Below, piece by piece: positions 46,680 through 59,332 of a DNA stretch of 64,000 bases; the stretch's first letter is position 1, and the number at the start of each line of letters is the position of its first letter. The translations under genes and the position numbers were made by a program. The DNA lies in assembly GCA_033439765.1 (NCBI GenBank), contig JAULSN010000003.1, positions 3,658,001-3,722,000 of the forward strand, given 5' to 3'. Origin of the DNA: Lasiosphaeria ovina. Taxonomy: Eukaryota > Ascomycota > Sordariomycetes > Sordariales > Lasiosphaeriaceae. The notes beneath the pieces were generated by a model. That model was not told the DNA's origin. It saw only the letters and a list, made by a program, of their open reading frames with translations, and ran no database searches.

Positions 46680-49600
46680 CTACGCTGGGGAGTCTGTCCC
46701 TGTTTGTGCTGCAACTCCAACAGGAGTAACGCTTAGGAAGCTGCCCGTCGGTGTAGTACCGTTGGTGTTGTCATTCGTTTGGTTAGTCGGCTGGAGCAAA
46801 CCATCGGGAATCGACTTCTTCAAGGCGTCAAGAATCGGTTTAGCACCGACGATGGGCCCAACAATCATGCCAACGAAGACGAAGAGCATGACGAAGTAAA
46901 GAACAGCAAAGCGGAAGACACGTCTTCTCCGGAGCTTGGATTGCTTCATCGAATAGATGGGGGGGCGAATTTGTCGGCTGAAATAATGGTTAGCTAGTAC
47001 TAATATAGTGCGGAAAGACACAGGTTACATACCTGGGACGGAGCCAGAAGAGCATCATGGAGTGCAATCTGTCTACCTTGGGAATCAAGATGACAGGAAG
47101 CATGAGGAACAGGATGATATGCCCAAGCACGAAGTCGGCCGCGAACATGCCCAGCTCAGTGATCTTGCAAAGGTACTCTCGGGCAGGCTGAGAGACGGAG
47201 TGCCAACCCATAGAATACCACTTTCCAGTCCAGAAGGCAATATTGGACTGGTCCGTCTTGAACTCTCTCGTAAGAGCCAGAGAAACAATGATCTTGAAGA
47301 AGAATCGCTGGAGGGCGACGACCACAATCATACCCAGAAGCGCCTTGACAAAGTCAAACCCTTCCAGGAAGAACATGACCTCGAAGAAGACCAAGAGAAC
47401 AACAACCGCGACTCCGTGAGCAATGGCTGCTAGTACACTGCCAAACTTCTTGCAGCACATGCTCAGAAGCGGCCCCATACAGCAAGCCATGCCAAAGAGG
47501 CCCGCTAGAACGCCTGCATTGATGGCAATGGGTGCAAACGCAACAATGGCCACTCGGATCAATGAGGCAGTGGCCTTTGCCTTGGGATCATTGCGCGAGA
47601 CGCCTGTCTGGGCATTGATGAACAAATAGGGAATCAAGGTCACAACGACGAGAAGAAGAGGCGCGAGGATTTCCGACCAAAAGATGTTGGTGAGGGCTCC
47701 ACGAGGAGCGTCAGCGGACATCTTGCTCGATGGGTCTCCGAGAGCCTTGCGCTTGTAACCTGTGATCCTTGTTCGAGATAGTCGGCAGAAGGCGATCCAA
47801 GACGACGCATGGGAACGCGAATTGCCACGAGACAGCCAGCGAAGGAAGTCCCGGTAGTCGATGAAGAAGTCGTTCCAGGCGAATTGATGGGGGTTGTACA
47901 GGAACGGCGAGACAATCAGAGCGAGGAGCGAGATCCAGAAATAGATAATAGCGGCCTGCCAAAGCGTGATTGTCGCAAAGAGTAACATCATGAGCATGCG
48001 AGCTCCGAAGTAAATCGACGGGCCGGCAAAGCGAGAGTAGAGCACGCCAAAGGGGATACGGGCAGTGGCAAAACCACGACCAGTGCCGATATACCGCGCG
48101 CCACCGAAAGCAAGATCCTGCTGCACCGAGTTGGCGTAGATTTGGCAGACGAACACCTCGAAGAATGGCGAAAAGGAGCCAAGCTGCTTCGCGAAACGAG
48201 TTGCGGCACGCAAGAAGCCCCGCTCGGTCAACTCCTGCACAATCAGGGGAACGAAAGAGAGGAAGAAGACGAAGAAGATGGAAAGAATACTGCGGTAGAT
48301 CCAATCCGTGAGCGCGTCAGTGTTCTGGCAACCGGTAGGGTATAGGGGATCCGTGATGGGCTTTTCTCGGTTGTAGTCGCAGGGAATCGTCTCCCTCCGC
48401 AGAGCGCCGATGTTGAGCAAGCAGATCATGAACAGCTGAACCGAAAGCATGATAAACATGTTGTTGATGTGGAAACCGGGATGGGCATAGTAAAACGAGA
48501 GGAAGCGATCCAGGGGCAGCTGAGTCCCAAGGTAATAGTACTCTCTGGATAGCATCTGCTCGCCCATACCAGTTCCAATCTTGGTTGTAAAGTTCAGAAT
48601 GGAGCCAAAGCCAAGATCACGACCTTTACCACATTGGTAGTATTCGCAGTGCTTGATACGGCCGCCACGCAAAAGAGCGTTCATACCAGCATAAATATCC
48701 TCGTTGAGATGCAAGCCCTTCTGAGCCTTGGAAACACCGCCGCGGGTTGTCATGAAAATGCCGTTCAGGAAATCAGGATGGCCGTAATGAAGTTTACCAC
48801 CGATCTGAGCCAAAGTTCTTGCGAAGAGAGTGCCGAATGTTTGTTCCTTGCCAGCTGCAACGTCACCAAGGATACCGATATTCTCAGAGAAAATGTATTC
48901 GCGAGCACCCAGGATGGCAACCGGAGAACGAACGGTGTTCTTGAATCCCGGAGTATATGGCGAGACATCATCCACCTTCATCTCCTCAAACTCGGCGAGA
49001 ACGCTGCGAATCTTGAGGCACTCTTCCAGATAGTTATCTTGATTGGCATCAATGAGCTGAATGTATTCGCCGCGGTAGAAGATCAGGGAGTGGTTCTGGT
49101 TGTCCGATTTGCCATCGCCAAGAATTGGGTTTCCGGAAAGCTGAATGCGGAACTTGGGCCGTCGCATACCGTTCTCCATGATTTCAGAATGTCCGTCGAT
49201 GAGAGCAGAATAGAGACGCGGCTCCTCACCCTCAACCGCGGGCGCTTCCTCATCGAGATAAGCAATCTGCAGGTCTGGGTAGGCACGAAGCAAGAACTCG
49301 GCGTTTTCCATTTCTTCCTTCTTGAACTTGGCATAGCGCTGCATCGACACGACGAGCTTGAATTTGCGGCGGGCCATGCGTTCCAGCTCACGCTCCAGCT
49401 TGTCAGAGTTGCCACCAAACATCTGGACAACCTCCGGATTCTCGACGCGGTAGAGAAGCTTGATTGCACGGCTGTAGTTCATGAAGCCAGAGACTGTACG
49501 ATACAGGGTCTGGAAACGAAGGGAGGCCCAAATTCGTGTCCTGAGAGTGTACTCTGGCGCCGATGACTTGAAGCCGATGCAGTAGAATGGCAAGTCGTCA

Positions 49601-52600
49601 ATCTTGCTCTTGGCGGTGTCTTTCTCGTTCTTCTCGAGCTCGCCGTTGAACTGAGATGTTTCATCTGCCAAAATTTTCGTGTCCTTGACGAAGCAATCCC
49701 ATTCATGAGGATGGAGCTGCTTGAGATATTCAAGAAGAGTAACACGCGAATATGGCTCATCCTCGCGAATGATTTCCCTCAGCGAGAGTAGGATCTTTTC
49801 GCTGTAATGGGGAATCAGAACTGTGAAGGTCGGCATGTTGTCCACGGGAAGAGGCTCTGGAATCGGCGTTGAGAGAGACTGGGCAAAAAACGATATTCTC
49901 CGCTCAGCTTCGCTTTGGGTGGGAAAGAACTCGGTCTTGAACGAATGATCCTCTTGCGATACGAAGAACGTAGGCGCGCGCAGAGTGCGCTTGCCCTCTT
50001 GCTCCGATGGAACCTGATGATACAGGAGCTTTTGGACGTGGTCAATGGCCAAAAGGTGCTCTCGGTACATCGAAATGACGATGGCGTTCCAGATCTGTGA
50101 GATGAGAACTTTGGGCTTGTACTTGATCTCCATGTCGGTAGTTGCCAATACTTTGGAGTAGATGCGCTTCGGGAGGCGAGAAAAGACGTTTCTCCACGGA
50201 GTCCAAATCGATGAACCGAGGTAAAACGATCGGGCGATCGAAAAGACGGCGTTGGTAAGGACATACCACAGGTAGGTATCGAGGAAAAAGAAGATCAAAG
50301 CGGTGAAGAGAATGAGGCCCAAAGTGATTTTCGCCTGATATGGGCAGAGATACCTCATTAAAATTGTGTCTCCAAGACAACTGTCCGTGTTCATCTGGGC
50401 AAGGTACCGAATCGGGTCGCGGAGAGACAGAGTTAGGTAGAGATACGACACTCCGAACTTGAGTCCGAAGACAGCTGCCCAGAGGCCGAAAGACATGGCC
50501 ATGTCGTTTCCAGAAAGGCGTGGGTAGCTGGCTGTGAATGTCTGACTGGCAACGTATCTCCGCGAGTTCTTCGTAAGGTAACTTCCAAAAAGGCCGCCGA
50601 GAGGCATGATCGAGAAGAAGAGGAACGTAGCCAACGCGATGAAGAACTGCACAATACCGAGGACCTTTGCAGGCGTGGAATTTTGCTTGTCAATGAAGGC
50701 CTGCTCGTTCTTGGCTGGCATGAAGACGTAGACGCCGGGTCCGAGGTTGATGGCGAAGATCACAATGAGGAACAAGAGTTTCTTGGTGAGATGCTGGGCA
50801 CCGGCCCACCTGCGAGGCACATACGCCCACTCTGCTATTGTTGCCAGAATCTGGATTAGAGCCGCGATTGCTCCTCCAAAACCCACAAGAGACCACGGAG
50901 CCGCCGCAGGTGGAGATTGGTTGAGTTGCAGTTGGTAGTTCGGGGTGATGAGGGTGGGAGCGTTGAACGCAGTGTAGAACCAGAACATGGTAATATGTAT
51001 GACCCAAATGCGATTGAAATTGACGAGCAGATGGAACCAAGAGCGCGTCTCCTTGTACGTCTTGAAGAAGACCTTCTTCCAGTTCACGTCCTTGAGTTTG
51101 AGATAGCGTTCTGCTGGGGGGACGTCCACCAGCTTGCTCTTGTCCGAAAGAACGATTCGTTCAATGCCCTCGGGATACCAAAAGAGCTGGTTGCAGTCAT
51201 CATAGCCAATGACTTTGTTGTGGTCCCTCTCCCGGCGGACATAAACTCCATTAAGGATTTCATATCCTTGGTCCCGGCAGTACTGGTACAGGGGCGTGAT
51301 GACATTGTTGAGGAAGGTGAACTCTTCAACTGGCTCGACCATGCTTTGGCAAGCAGGTGAATTTAGGAAATCGTCTGCACACTTGAAAATGAAGCAGAGA
51401 CACTCGGGCATAAAGCGGACCTGGTTAGCCTCGCCCCAGCAAAGAAGATAAAGAGCAATCTGTCGCACGCGGTCATGCTGCGACATACGGTTCATTCGCG
51501 TCTTCCAGCGGAACTCGGCAGCTTCCAGCGAGTCGTCACCCTCGAGATCCTCAAGAGCTGCTGCCTCATTCGCGGCGGCGGCGGCGGCCTTCTTCTTGTT
51601 CTTGCGGGTCCGTTTCAGCCCTTTGCCCTTGACATTGGCGAACCCGACAGCATCGTCGAGGTCGAGATGGGCAGCGAAGTACCACTTCCGGTAATTTGCG
51701 TTGTCTCCCCCAATGTAATCGGCATGGAGAGAAAGGAGTGCCTGGTTAGGCGTCATGCGGGACGCTCGCGAGTCGAGAAGCGTCATGAAGTGGTCGTACA
51801 TATTGCGCATGCTGTCGCGCTGGAAACCAAACTTTGCGGTCAAATCGAGGAAAATGTCCTCGACCTCCTCCTTGGAGAGGGGGATCTGGGCGTCAGAGGT
51901 CCAAGCTGGGTAAGGCTCCCGGGATCGTTGGCCAGCTGGAAGAACGTTGCCATAATCCATGCCATAGTTTGGGGTCGACGCGCCCGACGACCGATTGCCG
52001 CCGTAGGAGATCTGTGACGAAGGAGGGCGGTAACCCCTGGCGCCTCCCGGGCCCTCGTTGTAGCTGTTTACACGCTCATCGCCGCGACCATAGTAGTCCA
52101 TATCCGCAGCGCGCGCCATGTCGGATCTCATGGTGAAATCGCTGAACGTCTCCGAATCCTCTTCTGAACCGCCACGGCGGCCCTGTGCGCCTGCATAGCC
52201 GGCCTGGTCGTAGTTCTGTTCATAGTAACCATCATTCTGGTAGTACTCGTCCTGGTAGCGCTCCTGGCCTTCGTAGTAGCCACCATCTTGTTGATGAGGG
52301 TTGTTGGAGTCTGCGTTGTAGTAGCCACTGTAGCGAGAAAAGTCAGCAGAGCAACCCCAAGAATTCCACAGAAAGCACCAAGCCAAGTCTGCGTTACGTA
52401 CGATTCATCATAATATCCTTCCGCGTGCGGCTGGCCGTGTGCATCGTGCGGCTGGCCGTGGGCGTCATACCCGTTGTGGTTGTCATAGTACTGCTGGTCA
52501 TCCTGATAGTAGGAGTCAGTGTTCCCCGCTGGGTGGGCATAGCCATCGTCGTAATCGGCGTGCCCCTGGGGATGGCCTGGAGCCTGGCCGTTGGGAGGCG

Positions 52601-52631
52601 GGCCCTGGCCTGGTTGTTGGTATCCCGACAT
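46680..52631 (-). CDS. FKS1: 1,3-beta-glucan synthase catalytic subunit
   Basis: Three exons, 52402-52631, 47033-52327 and 46680-46977, give 1940 aa, the usual fungal length. It polymerises UDP-glucose into wall beta-1,3-glucan at the plasma membrane under Rho1 control and is the echinocandin target. The N-terminus is Tyr/Asp/Gly/His-rich with an HGQPHDA duplication. FKS1_dom1 begins near [21 protein letters not shown]; about 16 membrane segments in two blocks flank the large cytosolic glucan-synthase domain ([50 protein letters not shown]). Hot-spot 1 reads YLTLSLRDP starting at residue 707, with Tyr where susceptible fungi have Phe; hot-spot 2 reads DWIYRSIL (48283-48306). The hot-spot 3 Trp (TYLWYVL) is conserved. 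The last exon carries the final membrane segment. A 5'-UTR intron is predicted. Confidence 0.97.
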
Positions 52632-52645
52632 GCTGGGCGACAGAT

Positions 52646-52770
52646 CTGAATAACAGATAAAGGAGGTTAGAAATGCAAACAACAGCGGTGCTCAAATGGA
52701 CTCGTCGTGTGTAGAAGAGGCACTGAGCAAGGCCGAGCGGAAACTTGGCGGGTCGCCAACGCGGACTCAC
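52646..52770 (-). other. Predicted 5'-UTR intron of FKS1
   Basis: On the minus strand a strong donor GTGAGT at 52770 pairs with TTTCTAACC (branch point) and TTATTCAG ending at 52646, leaving 14 untranslated bases before the ATG at 52631. The 125 bp length fits. Inference from splice signals only. Confidence 0.5.
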
Positions 52771-55553
52771 CAAATCAGACGCTCATGGAGATGGTGAAGC
52801 GTGTGGGATCAACAGGTGCTGGTATTGTTGGAGACTGGTGCACAACAAAGGTTGGCAATGACTGTCCAAGTCTCTGCAAAGCGGTGTTGCACGAGATCAA
52901 AAGTGGCCGGCCACAGCAAAAGATGAGAATCAGTGGTATGGGTTTGCTGACGAGCGTGTTGTGTTTGGGCCGCAGTTGTTGATGCACAACAGCGGTAGAC
53001 CAAAGAGGGATGAGCGATTGGCGGCGCAGTGGGGCCTGTAAAGGAGGTTGGCTTGGGGATGATGCAGGCGCTGCGGGCGGGCGGGCGGGCTAGCCGTAGC
53101 GAAAAAAGTCGACACTCCTGTGCGTAGCTAACAAATCCTCCAGGCCAGCTAAAGCCGGACAGAACGATGGAGGTGTCCAAACCCCTTTCCTCGAAAAGCT
53201 CCTGCAGCCTGTAAACGATTGACGGCGTGGGATTTCCAATCCTCCGGCTCTGCGATTGATGCACTGCCTTTTCGACCGTTGGTGTCTCAAAACCTGTGCA
53301 CGCAACTTGTCGCGGGCGGCGCAGTTCGTCGGACCGTCGCGTGTGGCAGTCGGGCGTCGAGAGATGTCGCCGCTGCAAAGCCGAAGCCTATTCCACGATC
53401 TGTCGATGGAACGAGGGACGGCGCAAGACTGTGCATAGAGCGAGCGTAAGGGAGAAAAAAAAAGAAGACGAAAAGGCAGAAAGGCCTGCCGGTGATGAGG
53501 GGGGAAAGAGCAGGAAAAAAGGGAAAAGGAGGCATTCAAGGATGCGTGCGTTTCGTCGTCACGGAAGGAGGCAGGACCCAGTCGCCAGGACGGCTTGCTG
53601 GCTGGCTAGGGTAGAAGCGTTTGTCAGGGGCAGTCCAAAAGGGAAGGGTGGGCGGGGCGAGACCGTGCGCTGTTGACAACCGGGACACTGTACAGCGATT
53701 CGTATGAACACTGTGCTTTTGCAGCCGCCGAAAGAGAGAAATTCAGACGCCCGCCTTGTCGCTGTGGCCTTCCATTAAACCTGACGGGACCAGCGGAGAC
53801 CACCCAACTGCAATCGCCAGAGCTTCTGATCATTATCATTCACAAGGCGAAGCGATATGGCTACCTACACTCATTGTTCTCTATCGTATGGCGATGTTGA
53901 CAAACTGGCGTCTCTCGATTTCACACTACACTAGGTATCCTCATACTACCGTAGCGTGACAGCTCCAGTCGGTCCCATTTTGCCACCAGATTTCCGAGCC
54001 CGCATTCTGGTTTTTGGCGGGGTTTTTTGCCAAAAATCATTCAGCACGGCAGCTTCCGTTGTGGCCCCACCGAAGCATGTAGTCGGTACCTCAATCCTTT
54101 CCCTGAGTTACTCGCCGAATCCTGCATCGTCCTCGCGCTCTTGACCAGGTGTACTTGCCCCCAATCTCCAATCGGAATACGCATATTCGCTACGGGGGGG
54201 AGCAAGACAGGGATACGCCCGCGCTGTTCAAGCCTGAAGCCGGGCACGGCGGAGGACTCCAAAATCAAAATTGCAGTGCATCAGAATTGAAGTGCTCCGC
54301 CACAGAGCTGTACCTTTTACCCCTGAGCCCCACACAGTCCAAGTTTTATTCAAGTACCGAACAAGTACCAGGTTCGAACCTGGCAAGGGGCAAAGCTTGG
54401 TTGGGTGTCGGCAACATGACGTTGAAGGACAGAAACAGGGAAGCACCCGCTGTAGCAGAAAACAGCTTCTCGGATAAGGCAACTAACTCCCCACTCACCA
54501 GCCACGATTTTGTCGACTTTTGAGGTTGGCAAGACTGGGCGACGTTGGCTGGTAGCTGATAGCTGATTCTAACTGATAGGTAACTGACAGGAGGTTGTAA
54601 GGTTTGAAAGGCCTACACTAGACAGTAGACAGGTTGAAGCTCCAGTTCGATTCTACTGACACACGTCTCGGGCGGAACTCCACGCCAATGCAGGGCAATT
54701 GGAGAGGCGTCAATACGGATTCCAGACACGAGACACGCACGAGTGGAGGCCGTTTTTTTTTTGGGGTCTGCACGCCTTCAATCCGGATCCTCCAGAAACA
54801 CGAGGTGGGCTCAGCTTGTCACGTTGGGCCGTTTTGGCGTATCTTTTTCTCGCCGTGTCGTTTGATTATTGGGATTCCAACTGCTGGTTTGCTTGTATAG
54901 TACGAAAGATTGCAACAGCATCCCGATTCCCGATTCCAGATGTCTTTCCCTGCTCAAGCGCTCGCTCTTCTTGAAACCAAGCAAGATCGAACACAGTGCC
55001 CACCCAAACTTGGCTTTGCCGCGCCGCTCCAGTCATGTACCTGGTTACTCTCCACCTGTTAAGCAATCTATTTCCAGCGCATGAGAACAGAGCTTACGTC
55101 GTACCGGCAAATGAGCCCCCCGTGGAGACTTTCTGCAAGGAACGCACAAGAGATTTCTTCTCTCTCTTTGCGACGCGAGCCGCTGCCCGCCAAATCTGGC
55201 TAGCCACTTGGGAGCCTGGAACTGACCGGCGGGCGAAATCCCAGGCCATCCAGGCAGCCCCCGTTTTGGGAAAAGCTCCGGGTCATTCAATATCGATGAC
55301 GATGCTCCAATTTGTTCTGCCCTGCTCTGGCGAAAAGAGGTCAGGGCTGGGAATCTGGAAAAGGCCAGCGGGGGCCGGCCGGACCAACCGGTCTCCAAAG
55401 TCCAGTCCAGAATTCAACATGACTTGCATCGTTCTATCGTGGCTGCCCGCCGCCCGGCCCTTGCGCGCCATCTAGCGGTGGTGGCATGGGGACGCCTCTC
55501 GGGACACCGGGAGGGCCTCTCTCGGGAAGCCAGTCTGCGAGGGAGTACAACCA

Positions 55554-55568
55554 CCCCCCCCCCCCCCC
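55554..55568. repeat. Poly-C homopolymer (15 C)
   Basis: Uninterrupted C run in non-coding DNA upstream of the GCNA-like gene. Confidence 0.9.
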
Positions 55569-57259
55569 TTCACTTCTGATTTCGCGCCGGAATTAGGTTT
55601 TCTTCCGTTGAAAGGGAAGACAAACAACATCAATGTAGTCCACTATCCACAACATGACCGTTGCGAGAGGCAATCCAACCCTCCTCGTCAGGCCACTATT
55701 GCCGGCGTTCCACCTTTCGACCTCGCGCCCTAGAATCGGTACATACTTACATTAGCATACGCCGTGGGGGCCCCGCTGTCCATCGCACGGCAAGCCTGGC
55801 CGGTCCGGCGAGGAGAGACCTGACCTGGGCCGCTTGCTATGAGCGGCTTCTTGAATCCTCCTTTGAGGCGTAAACACGGTTAATATGGAGCCCGAATGCG
55901 TACACTCGTGTAGAGTTTGGTTCAGATAATTTCCTGTCCTGTTCTCCGTACCGGCGGAGTTACCTATCTGAGATACACAACCTGCAAGTCGTGCAACCTG
56001 ATGCGTTGCAGAAAGTCGGAAAGTCGTCCCGAGCCTAGGATACACAGGCCTTGATCTCGTCGATCAAGCTAACCACTATTGAACATTGCCAACTCACAGC
56101 TGAATCTTGAACGAAAGCCCGACAAGCCAGCGCAAATATTGGCTAGGCTGATCGACCTGAACTTAATCCACCCAAAAATTCCTATCATAGCTGAACTGTG
56201 GATGCATGTTTGTTTGGGCACGCAGCTAGGGCCACCTGAGGACAAGGCCAGGGCTTAGCAAGCAAGTTTTGGCTGCATGATCCGCGTCTGCACCTCAGCT
56301 TGAGTGGAAACAAGGCAAAGGACCAAGCCGACAAGTGCGATAGATAACGGGCGCACGCGCACGGCATGAGAACGCGTGTCGCCATTTGCGGCTTGGGGCA
56401 GGGCAGATTGGCGATCTCGCGCGAGCGACGGCGGCTTTGCTCCTTGATAACCGCTGCAGATCCAATCACAATTCCGAACACGGGCGGGCGTCAACTCGGT
56501 GCGTCTTTGCTGTGGTCAGTGCCCTGCAAGATTGGCTGGCTCATGGCCTTGCACGAGCCAGAAGCAAGAGTTTCCGCAAAGCCAGTTATTTAGACCTGGA
56601 CAGAAGATGATGCATGCACGTGCGGAATACTTAACAGCCGTACAAGCCATGCCATACGTACGTCGGATGCCACGCCATCAGAAGTCTGCGTGCTAGCGGT
56701 CGTGCTAGCGGACCAAGGCAACATTGAAAGTCTTCCATTGATTTGGGAGGGCCAGAAGACGGACAACTGCCCGTCGAGCACACAAGGCTGACCAGGGAAG
56801 ATCGACCGTCCCCCAGCGTGCCGTCCACTCCTGAACGGAGCGGCCGATTGAGTCGAGATATAATGGTGACAGTCCCCGCCCGTGAAAGAAGCCTGCTTGG
56901 TGTATTCCGTTGATACCTACAATAGTACAGACGGTGCTGCCGGGTCCAAGTGCAATAAAGTTTTGAAGTTTGGAGATCCGTTTGTGTAAATGCGAGCTGG
57001 CATAGCCGCCACATGGCGGGGGAATTATTACAGAAGGTTTTCGGAATGAGGGGTGCCAAAATAATCGGACTAGGGTATAAACCTTACGGTCACCCCTAGC
57101 AACGGTTACCGTGTTTTTCAAGCGGAGCCAACCCAACCTACAATTCTCCAAAAAATGCGTACAACTGCAGGTCCCGCCCGAACGGATAACTGTGCAAAGC
57201 TACGACCCGATTCCATCATTGCCAACAGCCAGGAGGATTGCTAGGTCGCTAAACGTACC

Positions 57260-59332
57260 ATGGCTAGGGCGTCGAAGCCTGCGAGGAGTTGGTCCGACGA
57301 CGATGACGACGAATTTCCCGACCTCGAGACCCTCGCCCAGCAGAAAGTGAAGGAACGAGCTCAGCAGGCCATTCAAGCACGACATCCTCAATTACTATCC
57401 CGCAGCGGGACGAGTCAGGGCACAGCAAATGCGCCATCGACGATTAGAAGACGCAAGCTAGTGCCGTTATTGTCCGACACGACATTACTGAGAGCATGGA
57501 CGCCCGAGGAAGCAGACCAAGGAAAGCGAAGCCAAGGGCAAAAGATGCACGCACACGATGAGGAGCCACAACGCTCGCGGATTGAGTTGCGGACGAGGAA
57601 GTCCAAGCCCGTCGCTGTTGCTCCGCAGGTGGCCGGCGAGTCGGACGACTACATGTCTGGGCAGGAAATCAGCATCATTGAGGACTTGTCGGAAGCCGGC
57701 GATACGTCTTCATTCTCTAGCGACTCCGGAGATGAGCCCTCCGAGTTTGAAGTCGCAAAGGGGGAAGACGACGATGATGACGGCGACGGCGACGACTCGC
57801 TTGCCGAATTCTTCTCCAGGTGGCCGCGGACCAAGCCAGGCCTCCAGGTCAAGGAGAAAAGGCCATCCGCCCCAAACGCAGGCGAGCCAAAGGTGAAGAA
57901 GGAGGAGGGTAAGGAACAAGCAGGTCCAGCCACCAGACGAGCGCGACGACCTCTGCTCCACAGCCCAACCAGCGAACGTCAACCTGCCAAAGAAAGGCTT
58001 CCAAAAGAACCCAAACCCGAGAAGGCGCCCGGCACAGACCTGTCCGACACTTTCTCTCGTCTTCGAATGTGAGTTTAACTTGAAGCTTATGAAACTGAAT
58101 TCGGTCTTTCCCGTCGTTTCTTTAATTTGAATCTCATTGACACATTTCTCAGCGATACCTTTGACGAAGCCGGAGAGAGTGAAGGCGCTCGCTCGCGACC
58201 AAAACTCACACCTCCTAACACACCACCCAAGCCTTCCCGGGGACTTGTCTCGCCAAAGAAGATGCCTCGGATTCCTGCAACACCGCACCAACCCAGCTCG
58301 GATATTTTCTGGAGCCGTGAGTTCGTCGACGAGTGGAACGACGAACACTCGCCACGGAAGCAGCTGTTCCCCGATGCTACCAAGCGCAGCCCGGAGAAAA
58401 AGAAGGCCCCGACGAAGACGGCGACGGACCGTGAGGCAAAGAAGGCGTTTGAACAGGCCAAGCACGACATGGCCGAAAAGTTTCTCGGAGAGCTCGACAC
58501 GGTCATCACGGGCGGGAAGCTCTCGGAGCTGGCAGCTTCCACGGGAGGCATCAAGCTGAAATGGACCAACAAGCTAAACACGACGGCGGGCCGGGCGAAC
58601 TGGAAGCGTGAGACGATCCGGTCCAGCCACAAGAGAGGCGATCCTGCTGCCGGCGGTGCTGCCGCTGGCGGTGCGACTGCTCCCGATGGCACGACCACCG
58701 TGGTCCGTCACAATCACTACGCGTCCATCGAGCTCGCCGAGAAAGTGATTGACGACGAGCACCGGCTGCTGAACGTCATGGCGCACGAGTTCTGCCACCT
58801 GGCCAACTTCATGGTCAGCGGCATCACCAAGAACCCGCACGGCAAGGAGTTCAAGGCGTGGGCGGCCAAGTGCTCGCGGGCGTTTGGGGACCGCGGCATC
58901 GAGGTGACGACCAAGCACTCGTACGACATCGACTTCAAGTACGTGTGGCAGTGCACGGCCTGCAGCCTCGAGTTCAAGCGCCACTCCAAGAGCATCGACC
59001 CCGGCCGCCACCGCTGCGGCAGCTGCAAGAGCGAGCTGCGCCAGATCAAGCCCGCGCCCCGCGCTGCCTCCGGAAAGCCCAGCGAGTACCAGGCCTTCAT
59101 GAAGGTCCAGATGAAGCTGATGAAGGAGGAGAACCCGAAGAGCCCGCAGAAGGACATCATGAAGCTCGTCGCTGGCAAGTGGGCGCAAAATGGGAGAGTA
59201 GGAGCCGCTGCTGCTGCCACTGCTCAGGGCGGACGCTCTGTCTCGCCAGCCGACAGCGGCAACAGCAGCAGTGGGGGCTTTCGTGATGTTTCCAAGGGCT
59301 TGGACAATCTCATCGTGATGGACGACGACTGA
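57260..59332 (+). CDS. GCNA-type SprT metalloprotease (DNA-protein crosslink repair)
   Basis: Two exons, 57260-58068 and 58153-59332 (84 bp GTGAGT...TCAG intron), 662 aa. The first ~270 residues are acidic and disordered (SDDDDDEFPDL at 12-22; EDDDDDGDGDDS at 169-180) with a SUMO-interaction-like EISIIEDLSE at 136-145. The SprT-like domain follows (DIFWSREFVDEWND near 320): HEFCH at 481-485 with Glu482 catalytic, and His499 in NPHGKEF as third zinc ligand. A zinc ribbon has Cys537, Cys540, Cys558 and Cys561. Then SEYQAFMKVQMKLMKEENPKSPQKDIMKLVAGKWAQ (about 579-615) looks like an HMG-box. The chain ends NLIVMDDD, another SUMO-interaction-like motif. The order IDR, SprT, zinc finger, HMG matches germ-cell nuclear antigen (GCNA/ACRC) proteins, which protect the genome from DNA-protein crosslinks. 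Nuclear location is inferred. Confidence 0.9.

Larger units (their letters stand above)
52632..57259. other. Long region between divergent FKS1 and GCNA-like genes
   Basis: 4.6 kb that must carry both promoters. I find no supportable gene. Frames at 53090-53539, 55045-55398 and 56631-57151 lack domains, signal peptides and splice logic. It holds the FKS1 5'-UTR intron, a GGGCGGGCGGGC array near 53077-53090, a small inverted repeat TGGTTTTTGGC/GCCAAAAATCA at about 54008-54039 and a run of 15 C at 55554-55568. A lineage-specific gene or a long untranslated leader could be missed. Confidence 0.5.

Noticed and set aside
48634..49566. 310 aa plus-strand frame
   Set aside because: Antisense shadow of FKS1.
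54008..54039. Inverted repeat TGGTTTTTGGC/GCCAAAAATCA as a transposon
   Set aside because: Arms of only 11 bp with a mismatch, no target-site duplication and no second copy in the window.
54364..54400. GTTCGAAC-type B box suggesting a tRNA
   Set aside because: The word is part of a 16 bp palindrome; no A box, acceptor stem or anticodon arm can be built around it on either strand.
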